A stretch of 64,000 nt of DNA from Veillonella nakazawae (GTDB taxonomy: Bacteria > Bacillota > Negativicutes > Veillonellales > Veillonellaceae): NCBI RefSeq assembly GCF_013393365.1, contig NZ_AP022321.1, positions 1,812,501-1,876,500 of the forward strand, in the 5' to 3' direction. The translations under genes and the position numbers were made by a program. This document shows, piece after piece, positions 16,922 to 25,778 of this stretch. Positions within the stretch are counted from its first letter, which is position 1. Each line of letters begins with the position of its first letter. The notes below the pieces were generated by a model that was not told where the DNA came from, did not search any database, and saw nothing but the letters and a program-made list of their open reading frames with translations.

Positions 16922-19423
16922 TTATTCTTCGATGACCTCGACGATAATGTCGTGATCTTCAGATAGTTTCTCTAATGTTTCTGCCAAAAGAGGATTATTT
17001 CGCTCCTCTTCCGTCATATGCTCTGGATCCCATGCATATTCACGAGCTACCGTCACGCTATCGATGGGCGCTACTTCAATAGGTGCTTGTGAAAGCATGG
17101 TATGATCATCACTTTGATAAGGGGTTCCCTGTTGTTGTTCGCCCCCATCAGACTTTGGGACAGCTTCTACCTCAATATGTGCACCGCTATCCATAGGGCG
17201 TTCTAAGACTTCCCCATCATCGCTAATAACAGTGACGCTATCTAATGGGTGTGGTGGTATATCATCTAAGGATGATACGTAAGATTCCTCCATATCCTCT
17301 ACAGGCACATCATCAAAGGAATGAACTGGAATATCATCACCAGTTGAGGCGCTTACAGCAGCACCACCCGTCTTCTTTGCTAAGAATGCTAACGCTGCAG
17401 CCTTTGCTGCATCTACTGCTGCGGAATCAGGCTTACTTGGTTGCTCATCATTAGTTAAATCCATTTGTGTCGGCTGTGCCCCAGATGTTGTATGTACATC
17501 CACCATTGGCTCTGGTGGTCGTTGCGGCGCTTTTACTTGGTGCTGCGTCGTACTGCCAGAGGCCTTTTTATAATCTTTATAGACCTGTGTGAGGGCATCA
17601 ACGATTTCTACATGTACCGGATAGCCCAGTGTATAGGTGAAAGCATCTGCCGCTTCTGCCAAGTTTACTTCGTTGGTCATTACATTGAGGTGCAATGTAT
17701 TTTTGAAGGCCATAACCGCCTTGCTTTGATCTACGTATACAAGTTGACCTTGACCGATGACGGTGGAGGTCATATTGCGATTGCTGTCCTTCAAGTATTT
17801 AATGACATTAGACTGTACATTGCGATACTCTTGAGCAGACAAGATTTGATCACTAATAATAGCTTGCGTACTAATACCTTTTTTACCACGACCTTTAGCT
17901 TGATTTCTAGCAGGTCGTTGTGGAGCGCCTCCAGTACTTGGTAGTGCCATCCCAACGCCGCCCATTGGAGGCGGAGCCATGCCCACTCCATTCATAGGAG
18001 GCGGTGTACTACCAGGCGCACCCATAGGTGGAGGTGTCATGCCTACACTCGCTGGCGGTGGGGTCATCCCCACTCCACTTGGGGGCGGCACAGTACCAAC
18101 AGTACTATTTTGAGTACTACTCATGGAAGCATTCTGTACAGCAGCATTATCTACAGGAGCAAAGCTATTGGCATAACCACCTGGCGGTCCAAAGGAGTTA
18201 GCACCGTAAGCAGGTGCAGTTGCGACAGCTGGGCCGCGTTGCTCTAATTGAGCCATGCGGTTCAATAAATCATTTCGTTCAGATCGTTCTGAAGACTCTA
18301 ATGCATATACACGGTCTTCTAAGCTTTCATCAACAGAGCCTATTTTAGCACAAAGCACTAAAAGGCCCATTTCGATGATAGTTCGTGGATTATCCACCTG
18401 TTTTGCATCATTCATGATGGATTGCGCACTGCGCACATACTGGTTAAGCTCATTAAAATCGATACTTTCAGCTTGAGCTAAAAACTCAGCCTTAAAGGCA
18501 TCGTATACCTTGAGCTCATCCGCATCAGGAGCGACCTTACCAACTAATAAGGCCCGCACGTGCTGAATGAGGGCTTCCATAATCTGCGTCGCATCACGAC
18601 CTTCTGCTAAGGCATCGTGAATATAGGACAACAATTTGGGACCATCCCCGTTGCGCAACGCATCTAGGAAGTGAATTATCCATTCTTTGCTAACAAGACC
18701 GATCAGCTCTTCTACTACTCGGGGCGTAATAGTTCCTGTTGCCATACCGGCACATTGGTCTAAGATACTCAACGCATCGCGCAAACCGCCGTCTGCATGG
18801 ACAGCGATGAGCTGTGCTGCTGCAGGATCTAAACCAAAGCCTTCCTTTTCCGCTACATAGGATAAACGCTGTGCGATATCATCAGACGTAATGCGTCTAA
18901 AGGTATAGCGCTGACAACGAGAAACGATAGTAACAGGCAATTTTTCAATTTCTGTAGTAGCAAAGATAAACATAACGTGAGCCGGGGGCTCTTCGATAGT
19001 TTTTAAAAGCGCATTCCACGCCTCAGTTGTGAGCATGTGGGCTTCGTCGATGATGAACACCTTTTTACGGCCTTCAACCGGCATGAATTTGACGCTTTCA
19101 CGAAGAGCACGCACCTCATCGATACCACGATTGGATGCAGCGTCGATTTCAAGAACGTCCATGGACTGACCGCTCAAAATCGATTTACAAGCACTACACT
19201 CGTTACAAGGATGATCCGTTGGCCCATGCTCGCAATTGATAGCGCGCGCGAAAATCTTAGCCATACTCGTCTTACCAGTCCCTCGCGGACCAGCGAACAA
19301 ATACGCATGAGCTACCTTATCTTCGCGGATAGCACGCATCAATGTATCAGACACCTGATGCTGACCAACCACATCGGTAAACGTCTGTGGACGGTACTTA
19401 CGATATAACGCAATATATGCCAT
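16922..19423 (-). CDS. dnaX: DNA polymerase III subunits gamma/tau
   Basis: 833 residues. It is the clamp-loader ATPase and, in the tau form, the organiser of the replisome. Walker A is GPRGTGKT (45-52), the zinc ligands are C64, C73, C76 and C79, Walker B is IDEAHML, and the sensor SRC is in VSRCQRYTF. Domain III ends near residue 365. A proline-rich linker follows (~450-510, repeated MTPPP/MAPPP units), then a region (~530-640) resembling the tau C-terminal domain, and an acidic tail ending near 833. First gene of the operon running to rluA; the start follows GGGGGTGTTCCA. Confidence 0.95.
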   Translation of the reverse strand: MAYIALYRKYRPQTFTDVVGQHQVSDTLMRAIREDKVAHAYLFAGPRGTGKTSMAKIFARAINCEHGPTDHPCNECSACKSILSGQSMDVLEIDAASNRGIDEVRALRESVKFMPVEGRKKVFIIDEAHMLTTEAWNALLKTIEEPPAHVMFIFATTEIEKLPVTIVSRCQRYTFRRITSDDIAQRLSYVAEKEGFGLDPAAAQLIAVHADGGLRDALSILDQCAGMATGTITPRVVEELIGLVSKEWIIHFLDALRNGDGPKLLSYIHDALAEGRDATQIMEALIQHVRALLVGKVAPDADELKVYDAFKAEFLAQAESIDFNELNQYVRSAQSIMNDAKQVDNPRTIIEMGLLVLCAKIGSVDESLEDRVYALESSERSERNDLLNRMAQLEQRGPAVATAPAYGANSFGPPGGYANSFAPVDNAAVQNASMSSTQNSTVGTVPPPSGVGMTPPPASVGMTPPPMGAPGSTPPPMNGVGMAPPPMGGVGMALPSTGGAPQRPARNQAKGRGKKGISTQAIISDQILSAQEYRNVQSNVIKYLKDSNRNMTSTVIGQGQLVYVDQSKAVMAFKNTLHLNVMTNEVNLAEAADAFTYTLGYPVHVEIVDALTQVYKDYKKASGSTTQHQVKAPQRPPEPMVDVHTTSGAQPTQMDLTNDEQPSKPDSAAVDAAKAAALAFLAKKTGGAAVSASTGDDIPVHSFDDVPVEDMEESYVSSLDDIPPHPLDSVTVISDDGEVLERPMDSGAHIEVEAVPKSDGGEQQQGTPYQSDDHTMLSQAPIEVAPIDSVTVAREYAWDPEHMTEEERNNPLLAETLEKLSEDHDIIVEVIEE

Positions 19424-19459
19424 TGGAACACCCCCTTTTTCCGAAAATTACAATACTTT

Positions 19460-19465
19460 ATTATA
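19460..19465 (-). promoter_or_regulatory. Probable -10 element of the dnaX operon
   Basis: TATAAT on the minus strand, 37 bp upstream of the dnaX start, preceded by a TATGG extended context. The hexamer 17 bp further upstream is a poor -35 match. Confidence 0.45.
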
Positions 19466-19631
19466 CCATATTCATGAAATTCTGACTTCCTTAATAAAGT
19501 TCTTTTCCCAATACGAAAGTAATATATTTACTTATAAATAATGCTGATATTGCCTAGTCAAAATTTCATCATATGATTCACAATAAAACATCGTATAATT
19601 CAAAATAAAGTATCATTCATCCTAAATTAGA

Positions 19632-19658
19632 CATAAAAAAAGCGGCCCCACAGGCCGC
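19632..19658 (-). terminator. Terminator of the SRP RNA gene
   Basis: GC-rich stem GGCGGCC/GGCCGC around CTGTGG on the minus strand, followed by seven T. It directly abuts the 3' end of the SRP RNA hairpin. Confidence 0.88.
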
Positions 19659-19659
19659 C

Positions 19660-19800
19660 TTGCAATATTCGATCACGACAGCCCCCGGGTTCCCCGTGGC
19701 ACATGAAGGTTACCGCTTAGTGCTGCTACCTCTCAGTCCTGACACGATTCACAGGCCCCCATTGCACAGGCCCGAGAACTGCCATGATCCAATATTGCAA
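19660..19800 (-). ncRNA. ffs: Signal recognition particle RNA (4.5S-like)
   Basis: About 141 nt. The 5' and 3' ends pair (TTGCAATATT at 19800-19791 with AATATTGCAA at 19669-19660), followed by further pairing of GATCA and TGATC. The helix-8 core reads GTCAGG-A-CT-GAGA-GG-T-AGCAGC, matching the universal SRP core, but with a GAGA tetraloop (a GNRA member) where most bacteria have GGAA. A long rod with no Alu domain is implied. It lies between dnaX and gltB; proximity to dnaX is common in Firmicutes. A strong promoter and terminator flank it. Confidence 0.9.
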
Positions 19801-19807
19801 TACAAAT

Positions 19808-19836
19808 ATTATACATGAAAATACCTCTATAGTCAA
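19808..19836 (-). promoter_or_regulatory. SRP RNA promoter
   Basis: TTGACT (19836-19831) and TATAAT (19813-19808) on the minus strand with a 17-bp spacer. The RNA 5' end sits 7 bp downstream of the -10. The -35 lies in the loop of the gltB terminator hairpin. Confidence 0.82.
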
Positions 19837-19847
19837 AGCTATAGAGG
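19820..19847 (-). terminator. gltB terminator overlapping the SRP RNA promoter
   Basis: Perfect stem CCTCTATAG (19824-19832) with CTATAGAGG (19839-19847), loop of 6 nt, followed on the minus strand by TATTTTC. It lies about 42 bp past the gltB stop; its loop contains the -35 hexamer of the SRP RNA gene. Confidence 0.65.
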
Positions 19848-19889
19848 CATTTCATATGTCTTATCTAAAGGATACAGTTAGATTAGAAA

Positions 19890-22800
19890 TTATTTTGCAT
19901 ATTTTTCTTTGAATGCAGCTAATTGTGCTTCTTCCAAGGATAAGCCTTGTTCTTTATAGCGTTCAATAGCAGCGTGCATTTCTTCATATGCTACAGGTAC
20001 AACTTTTGTAAATCTGTTTACAAAGTTATTCCAGTTTTCAAGGATGTGACGGCCTTTAGAGGAGTTAGTATGTAATACGTGTTGTTCTACTAATTCTTTA
20101 ATGCGTTTAAGGTCATCATTATTAGCAGGACGTAATTCTACGAGGCCTGTATTTACATAGCGTTCATCACAATCGAGGATGTATGCATAGCCACCGGACA
20201 TACCTGCTGCGAAGTTACGGCCGATTTTACCGAGTACAAGAACTTCGCCACCAGTCATGTATTCACAACCATGGTCGCCTAAGCCTTCCACAACAGCAGT
20301 GATACCACTGTTACGAACAGCGAAACGTTCACCAGCTACACCGTTAATGTAGGCTGTACCAGATGTGGCACCATAGAAGGCAACGTTACCGATAAGGATG
20401 TTTTCGTCCGCTTCGAAAATGGATTTCTTAGGCGGATATACAGTGATTGTACCACCGGACAAGCCTTTACCGAGGTAATCGTTCGCATCACCTTCAAGTT
20501 CTAATGTCATGCCTTTAGGAATGAAAGCACCAAAGGATTGGCCTGCAGAACCTTCAAAGTTCAACTTGATTGTGTTATCTGGCAAACCGCTTTCACCATA
20601 ACGACGTGTCACCTCAGAACCAACCAAGGTACCTACAACACGGTTAATGTTGTTGATAGCCAATTTAGCGCGAATTGGTTTTTGATCCTCAATGGCAGGA
20701 CGGCACATACGCAAGAGCTTGGACATGTCCAATGTGCGTTCCAATTCGTGATCTTGGTCAATCATATGTATATGACCTACAGATGCATCGATGTATGGGT
20801 GGAACAATACGCGTTTAAGGTCAACGCGAGACAATTTGAAGTTATCGTCTTGAGATTTTTGACGAACAAGGTCGATACGGCCTACAAGTTCAGCTACGGA
20901 GCGTATGCCTAAGCGAGCCATAATTTCACGCAATTCACGAGCGATGAAGATCATCAAGTTTTCTACGTACTCAGGTTTACCTGTAAAACGAGCACGCAAT
21001 TTTTCATCTTGTGTCGCTACGCCATAAGGGCATGTGTTGAGGTTACATACACGAGCCATTTTACAGCCTACAGCAACGAGTGGTAATGTACCGAAACCAA
21101 ATAACTCAGCGCCAAGCATAGCCGCAACAGCTACGTCAAAACCAGTCATCAATTTGGAGTCTACTTCCAATTTAACGCGGTCACGCAATCTGTTGAGCAT
21201 CAATGTTTGATGTGTTTCGGACAAGCCTAATTCCCAAGGCACACCAGCGTGTTTTACAGATGTACGGCCTGCCGCACCTGTACCACCATCGTAACCCGAG
21301 ATTAAGATATTGTCTGCTTTTGCTTTCGCAACGCCAGCAGCGATAGTACCTACGCCAGCTTCAGATGTTAATTTAACGGAAATGCGAGCATCTTTGTTAA
21401 CGCATTTCAAATCGTAAATCAACTCAGCCAAGTCTTCGATGGAGTAAATATCATGATGTGGTGGTGGAGATACGAGTTCAACGCCTGGAGTGGAGTGACG
21501 AGCTTTCCCGATTTCAGGGTATACTTTCTTACCTGGCAATTGACCACCTTCGCCTGGTTTAGCACCTTGTGCGCATTTAATTTGCAACTCTTTTGCATGA
21601 ATGAGGTAATTTGCAGTTACACCGAAACGGCCAGATGCAATTTGTTTTACTTCGGAGTTCATGCTGTCGCCATTTGGCAATGGTTTGAAACGAGCTACGT
21701 CTTCGCCACCTTCACCAGAGTTAGATGTAGAACCAAGACGGTTCATAGCGATAGCAATCGTTTCATGAGCCTCTTTACTGATGGCACCATAACTCATAGC
21801 ACCCGCTTTAAAGCGTTTTACGATGGATTCTTCTGGTTCAACCTCTTCGATAGGAATACCGCCGCCCACTGGGTAGTTCAATTCCATCAAAGAACGCAAT
21901 GTTACATGGTAATCTTTGCGAATCGCTTTAGAGTATTCTTTATATTTTGCGTAATCACCGTTGATAAGGGATTCTTGTAAAAGATCAATTGTTTTAGGGT
22001 TGAACAAATGCTCTTCCCCATCTTTTACAGGGCCATACCAACCACCTGGTTCAAGCACAGATTCGTCGGATTTGAAAGCACGGTCATAACGAGCTAATGC
22101 TTCATTGGCAACGCCTACAAGACCAATACCGCCAATACGTGTTGGTGTATTTACGAAGAACTTATTAATAAAGTTGGTGTTCAAGCCCAAAGCTTCGAAG
22201 ATTTGTGCACCATGGTAAGAACGAACTGTGGAGATACCCATTTTGGACATAACCTTCATAATGCCGCCTACAGCTGCTTTAATGTAGTTCTTTTCTGCTT
22301 GTTCAGGTGTAATATCACCAAGACGTTTACGAGCTTGTAAATCGCGTACAGTTTCAAGAGCCAAGTAAGGATTGATAGCTGTTACACCATAACCGATCAA
22401 TGTACAGAAATGATGTACTTCGCGAGGCTCACCAGATTCGAGGATAAGACCAATTTCTGTGCGCAATACTTTTCTAATTAAGTGATTATGAACAGCTGCT
22501 ACAGCTAACAACGCTGGAATTGGTGCATGATTTTCATCAACTCCACGGTCGGATAAAATCAATACATTTTGCTCTGTACGTGCTGCTTCTTCGGCTTTTT
22601 CGCACAATTCAGTCAACGCATCACGCAAGCCATCTGCACCCTTAGTTGGGTCGAAGAGGATTGGTAATGTAACAGATTTCATTCGACGGCAGTCTAGAGC
22701 CTTAATGGACGCCAATTCTTGATTTGTAAGAATTGGTGTACGCATGGACAACGCATAGGTACCAGCTTTATTAGGATCTGTTAAGTTACCAGAGTTACCA

Positions 22801-24473
22801 AGCATAACACGAGTAGATGTAACCATTTCCTCACGAATAGAGTCGATTGGAGGATTTGTTACTTGCGCGAACATTTGCTTGAAGTAGCTGTATAACAATT
22901 GTGGTTTATCAGACAAGATAGCAAGTGGAGCATCGGCACCCATGGCACCTACAGGGTCTTTACCATCTTTTGCCATAGGTACGATCATACGTACAAGATC
23001 TTCTTGAGTATACCCAAAAGCTTGTTGCTTTTTGAACAAATCGTCTACTTTTGGAATATCGCTTTCATCAGCTTGCGTAATTTCAGACAAGTGGATAACA
23101 TGTTCTTTTACCCATTCATCATATGGCAATTCAGTAGCAACGCGTTGTTTGATTTCTTCGTCAGAAATAATGCGTTGTTCCTCTGTATCGATGAGAAGCA
23201 TTTTGCCTGGTTCCAAGCGACCTTTAGCGCGAATATTTTCAGCGTTTTCGTTTACTACACCCACTTCGGATGCCATAATAACACGATCATCAGTTGTTAC
23301 ATAGTAACGAGCAGGACGCAAACCATTACGGTCAAGTACGCCACCGATAACAGTACCATCAGTGAAGCCCATAGCGGCAGGACCATCCCATGGTTCCATC
23401 ATGAAGCTATTGAACTCATAGAAGTCATGTTTTTCTTGGCTCATGAGATTATTGCGTTCCCAAGGTTCAGGAATCATCATCATAATCGCATGAGGCAAGG
23501 AACGACCTGTCATGTGCAAGAATTCCAATGTGTTGTCGAACATAGCGGAGTCAGAACCGCTGTCATCTACTACAGGGAATACTTTTTTAATATCTGGGAA
23601 TAATGGAGATTCCGCTTTACCTTCACGAGCATTGATCCAGTTTACGTTACCACGGATTGTGTTGATTTCACCATTATGCACTAAGAAACGGTTAGGATGC
23701 GCCCGAGCCCAGCTTGGGAATGTATTCGTACTGAAACGAGAGTGAACCATAGCCAATGCAGATGTAAAGTCAAGGTCACTCAAGTCAAGATAGAAGTCAC
23801 GCAATTGACCAGGTGTTAACATACCTTTATATACGATTGTTTTAGAGGACAAGGATGCAATATAGAAATCACTAGATAATTCCTTGCTCAATGGAACAAT
23901 GCGTTTTTCTGCTAATTTACGAATAATATATAATTTACGTTCAAATTCTTTATTATTAGTTACGTCTGGGCCTTTACCGATGAGGATTTGAATCATCCAA
24001 GGGCGGATAGCAGCTGCTTCTTTACCAACCTTTGTACCATCAACTGGCACTTCGCGCCAACCAAGAACAACTTGGCCTTCTTCGCGTACAACCTCTTCGA
24101 AAATGCGTTTTTGCTCGTTACGGAGGCTTTCATATTTATGGGCAAATATCATACCTACGCCGTACTCACCAGCTGCAGGCAAGTTAATACCAAGCACTTC
24201 GCATTCGCGTTTAAAGAACTCATGTGGAATTTGTACTAAAATACCGGCACCATCCCCTGTGTCCTTATCGGCACCAGCACCACCACGGTGTTCAAGGCGC
24301 TCTAAAATACGCAAACCATCATCGATAATATCGTGGGATTTTTTACCTTTAATATTAACGACAAAGCCCATGCCGCACGCATCCTTTTCAAATTGGCTGC
24401 TGTACATACCATTAGCTTCTAGTCTAGCTTGATCTAGACGTTGTTGCTCGATTGTGCTCTGATTCCTATCCAT
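19890..24473 (-). CDS. gltB: Glutamate synthase large subunit
   Basis: 1527 residues from ATG 24473, typical for GltB or ferredoxin-dependent GOGAT. It converts glutamine plus 2-oxoglutarate to two glutamates. Domains in order: Ntn glutaminase with the nucleophile Cys in KDACGMGFV after a ~33-residue propeptide; central and FMN-binding synthase domain (SGEGGE, GYDGGTGAAGR); the 3Fe-4S ligands in CKMARVCNLNTCPYG; and the C-terminal GXGXG beta-helix. AGGAG lies 8 bp before this ATG; the GTG 9 bp upstream overlaps it. No gltD small subunit is adjacent, so the electron donor may be ferredoxin or a distant GltD. Confidence 0.95.
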   Translation of the reverse strand: MDRNQSTIEQQRLDQARLEANGMYSSQFEKDACGMGFVVNIKGKKSHDIIDDGLRILERLEHRGGAGADKDTGDGAGILVQIPHEFFKRECEVLGINLPAAGEYGVGMIFAHKYESLRNEQKRIFEEVVREEGQVVLGWREVPVDGTKVGKEAAAIRPWMIQILIGKGPDVTNNKEFERKLYIIRKLAEKRIVPLSKELSSDFYIASLSSKTIVYKGMLTPGQLRDFYLDLSDLDFTSALAMVHSRFSTNTFPSWARAHPNRFLVHNGEINTIRGNVNWINAREGKAESPLFPDIKKVFPVVDDSGSDSAMFDNTLEFLHMTGRSLPHAIMMMIPEPWERNNLMSQEKHDFYEFNSFMMEPWDGPAAMGFTDGTVIGGVLDRNGLRPARYYVTTDDRVIMASEVGVVNENAENIRAKGRLEPGKMLLIDTEEQRIISDEEIKQRVATELPYDEWVKEHVIHLSEITQADESDIPKVDDLFKKQQAFGYTQEDLVRMIVPMAKDGKDPVGAMGADAPLAILSDKPQLLYSYFKQMFAQVTNPPIDSIREEMVTSTRVMLGNSGNLTDPNKAGTYALSMRTPILTNQELASIKALDCRRMKSVTLPILFDPTKGADGLRDALTELCEKAEEAARTEQNVLILSDRGVDENHAPIPALLAVAAVHNHLIRKVLRTEIGLILESGEPREVHHFCTLIGYGVTAINPYLALETVRDLQARKRLGDITPEQAEKNYIKAAVGGIMKVMSKMGISTVRSYHGAQIFEALGLNTNFINKFFVNTPTRIGGIGLVGVANEALARYDRAFKSDESVLEPGGWYGPVKDGEEHLFNPKTIDLLQESLINGDYAKYKEYSKAIRKDYHVTLRSLMELNYPVGGGIPIEEVEPEESIVKRFKAGAMSYGAISKEAHETIAIAMNRLGSTSNSGEGGEDVARFKPLPNGDSMNSEVKQIASGRFGVTANYLIHAKELQIKCAQGAKPGEGGQLPGKKVYPEIGKARHSTPGVELVSPPPHHDIYSIEDLAELIYDLKCVNKDARISVKLTSEAGVGTIAAGVAKAKADNILISGYDGGTGAAGRTSVKHAGVPWELGLSETHQTLMLNRLRDRVKLEVDSKLMTGFDVAVAAMLGAELFGFGTLPLVAVGCKMARVCNLNTCPYGVATQDEKLRARFTGKPEYVENLMIFIARELREIMARLGIRSVAELVGRIDLVRQKSQDDNFKLSRVDLKRVLFHPYIDASVGHIHMIDQDHELERTLDMSKLLRMCRPAIEDQKPIRAKLAINNINRVVGTLVGSEVTRRYGESGLPDNTIKLNFEGSAGQSFGAFIPKGMTLELEGDANDYLGKGLSGGTITVYPPKKSIFEADENILIGNVAFYGATSGTAYINGVAGERFAVRNSGITAVVEGLGDHGCEYMTGGEVLVLGKIGRNFAAGMSGGYAYILDCDERYVNTGLVELRPANNDDLKRIKELVEQHVLHTNSSKGRHILENWNNFVNRFTKVVPVAYEEMHAAIERYKEQGLSLEEAQLAAFKEKYAK

Positions 24474-24695
24474 AACGTGCACTCCTTCATATCACTTGAT
24501 CAATCCAAGCTCTGCGGCATCGTTCCGTTCGGTCTTGGTGAAAGTATAAACTATAAACTACTTCTAAAGAATCCATTCTGTAGTGATATTATCGGCTGTG
24601 ACCGTCCATAACCTCATCTAAGTTTTAAATTCTATAGAATTTTTGTCTATACATAGTATACTCCTGTCCACTGTGAATTGAAAATATAAAAAAAA
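24474..24695 (-). other. Long gltB leader region
   Basis: About 220 bp with no coding frame. On the minus strand the last ~70 nt before the ribosome site can fold as CCAAG...CTTGG enclosing CGG...CCG (about 24496-24536), and further upstream GACGGTC...CCG is present. The fold recalls a structured leader, but I could not match it to the glutamine riboswitch or any other known class. No clear promoter was identified. Confidence 0.3.
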
Positions 24696-24733
24696 CATAG
24701 TCTATGACTTTAAGTCATAGACTATGCGTTTTT
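24690..24733. terminator. Bidirectional terminator with a 15-bp perfect stem
   Basis: CATAGTCTATGACTT (24696-24710) pairs perfectly with AAGTCATAGACTATG (24712-24726), flanked by A8 on the left and CGTTTTT on the right. On the minus strand it would end the operon that finishes with the RluA-type gene at 24908. Confidence 0.85.
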
Positions 24734-24773
24734 ATCACTATTGTTTTTTGTATACACGAATACACAATCATCA

Positions 24774-24866
24774 ATTGAGCTTTTTTTGTTTTACGTGGCA
24801 CGCTCTGTGACCACATCTAACGATTGAGCTTTCTTTATTTTACGTGGCATGCTCTATGACCACATC
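24774..24866. repeat. Two direct copies of a 44-bp unit
   Basis: Copies at 24774-24817 and 24823-24866, 49 bp apart, agree at 40 of 44 positions by my count. Each contains ATTGAGCTTT near its left end and ACGTGGCA...GACCACATC at its right, with short GTGG/CCAC complementarity. It lies between the pseudouridine synthase stop and the terminator, so it is in that gene's 3' untranslated region. Function unknown. Confidence 0.75.
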
Positions 24867-24907
24867 ATCATATAAATTATAATTGATGAAAATTAGAAAA
24901 GCAATTA

Positions 24908-25777
24908 TTACTTTTCATGTCCAAAGTCATCCCCTACTTCACAGTTTACCGTTATAGGCTCGTCCTTACCATAGGGTACAAAGGTGAGTTCTGACGCATG
25001 TAAGCATTGACGTGTAAAAGGTTTATTGCGTGTCCCATACATGGCATCTCCCACAATAGGATGACCAATGTGTTCCATGTGCACGCGGATTTGATGTGTT
25101 CTGCCGGTTAATAACTTGAACTTCAATAGCGTATGTTCGCCTTCGTGACCAAGAACGGTATATTCCGTTTGAGCTGGTTGACCAAATTCATCGATAACAC
25201 GACGATTATCAAATACTGGATCTACACCGATAGGTGCATCGACAACACCATCTGAGTCAATGCGACCTTCTACAAGGCCAGTATAGATGCGATCGATACG
25301 ACCAGCTTGTAATTCATCAGTGTAATATTGCTGAGCTTCCTTTGTTTTACCAAAGAGAATACAACCAGATGTATCTCGGTCAAGGCGATGTACAGGACGC
25401 ACCTTATGCACTACACCTTTTTTCGCATAGTATCCAGCCACATAGTTACTCAATGTACCATATTTAGTTTGTCCTGCAGGATGAACAAGCATGAATGGAG
25501 CTTTATTAACCACCAAGGTATGAGCATCTTCGTAGAGCACGGTAATAGGCCCTTTCTCTACATCGACACCATAGTCTTTATCCTGTGGTAGTTCCAATGT
25601 TAATACATCACCCTTTTTGAGGGAACGCTGGGAATGGGCTACACGGCTATTTACTTTCACCCGTTTCTTGCGGAACATCATTTGAATATCTCGAGAGGAT
25701 AATGAAAAGCGTTCCTTTACATATTTAGAGACCGTCAATTCTGTCGGTTCTTTCACCGTATACGTTTTCCAGCTCAT
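24908..25777 (-). CDS. RluA/RluD-family pseudouridine synthase
   Basis: 289 residues with the standard architecture: an S4-like N-terminal part (SLSSRDIQMMFRKKRVKVN) and the catalytic domain with HRLDRDTSG (Asp133), NKAPFMLVHPAGQ and GRTHQIRVHMEHIGHPIVGD. Unlike the paralog at 12087 it has the conserved His and no insert. It probably modifies rRNA. The start is 1 bp after the acetyltransferase stop (TAATATG), so the two are translationally coupled. The target uridine cannot be told. Confidence 0.9.
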   Translation of the reverse strand: MSWKTYTVKEPTELTVSKYVKERFSLSSRDIQMMFRKKRVKVNSRVAHSQRSLKKGDVLTLELPQDKDYGVDVEKGPITVLYEDAHTLVVNKAPFMLVHPAGQTKYGTLSNYVAGYYAKKGVVHKVRPVHRLDRDTSGCILFGKTKEAQQYYTDELQAGRIDRIYTGLVEGRIDSDGVVDAPIGVDPVFDNRRVIDEFGQPAQTEYTVLGHEGEHTLLKFKLLTGRTHQIRVHMEHIGHPIVGDAMYGTRNKPFTRQCLHASELTFVPYGKDEPITVNCEVGDDFGHEK

Positions 25778-25778
25778 A

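Noticed and set aside
17879..17884. A6 run in dnaX as a programmed frameshift producing gamma
   Set aside because: The zero frame reads GGT AAA AAA GGT, which is not the A-AAA-AAG arrangement needed for -1 slippage, and I found no stimulatory hairpin. Transcriptional slippage cannot be excluded.
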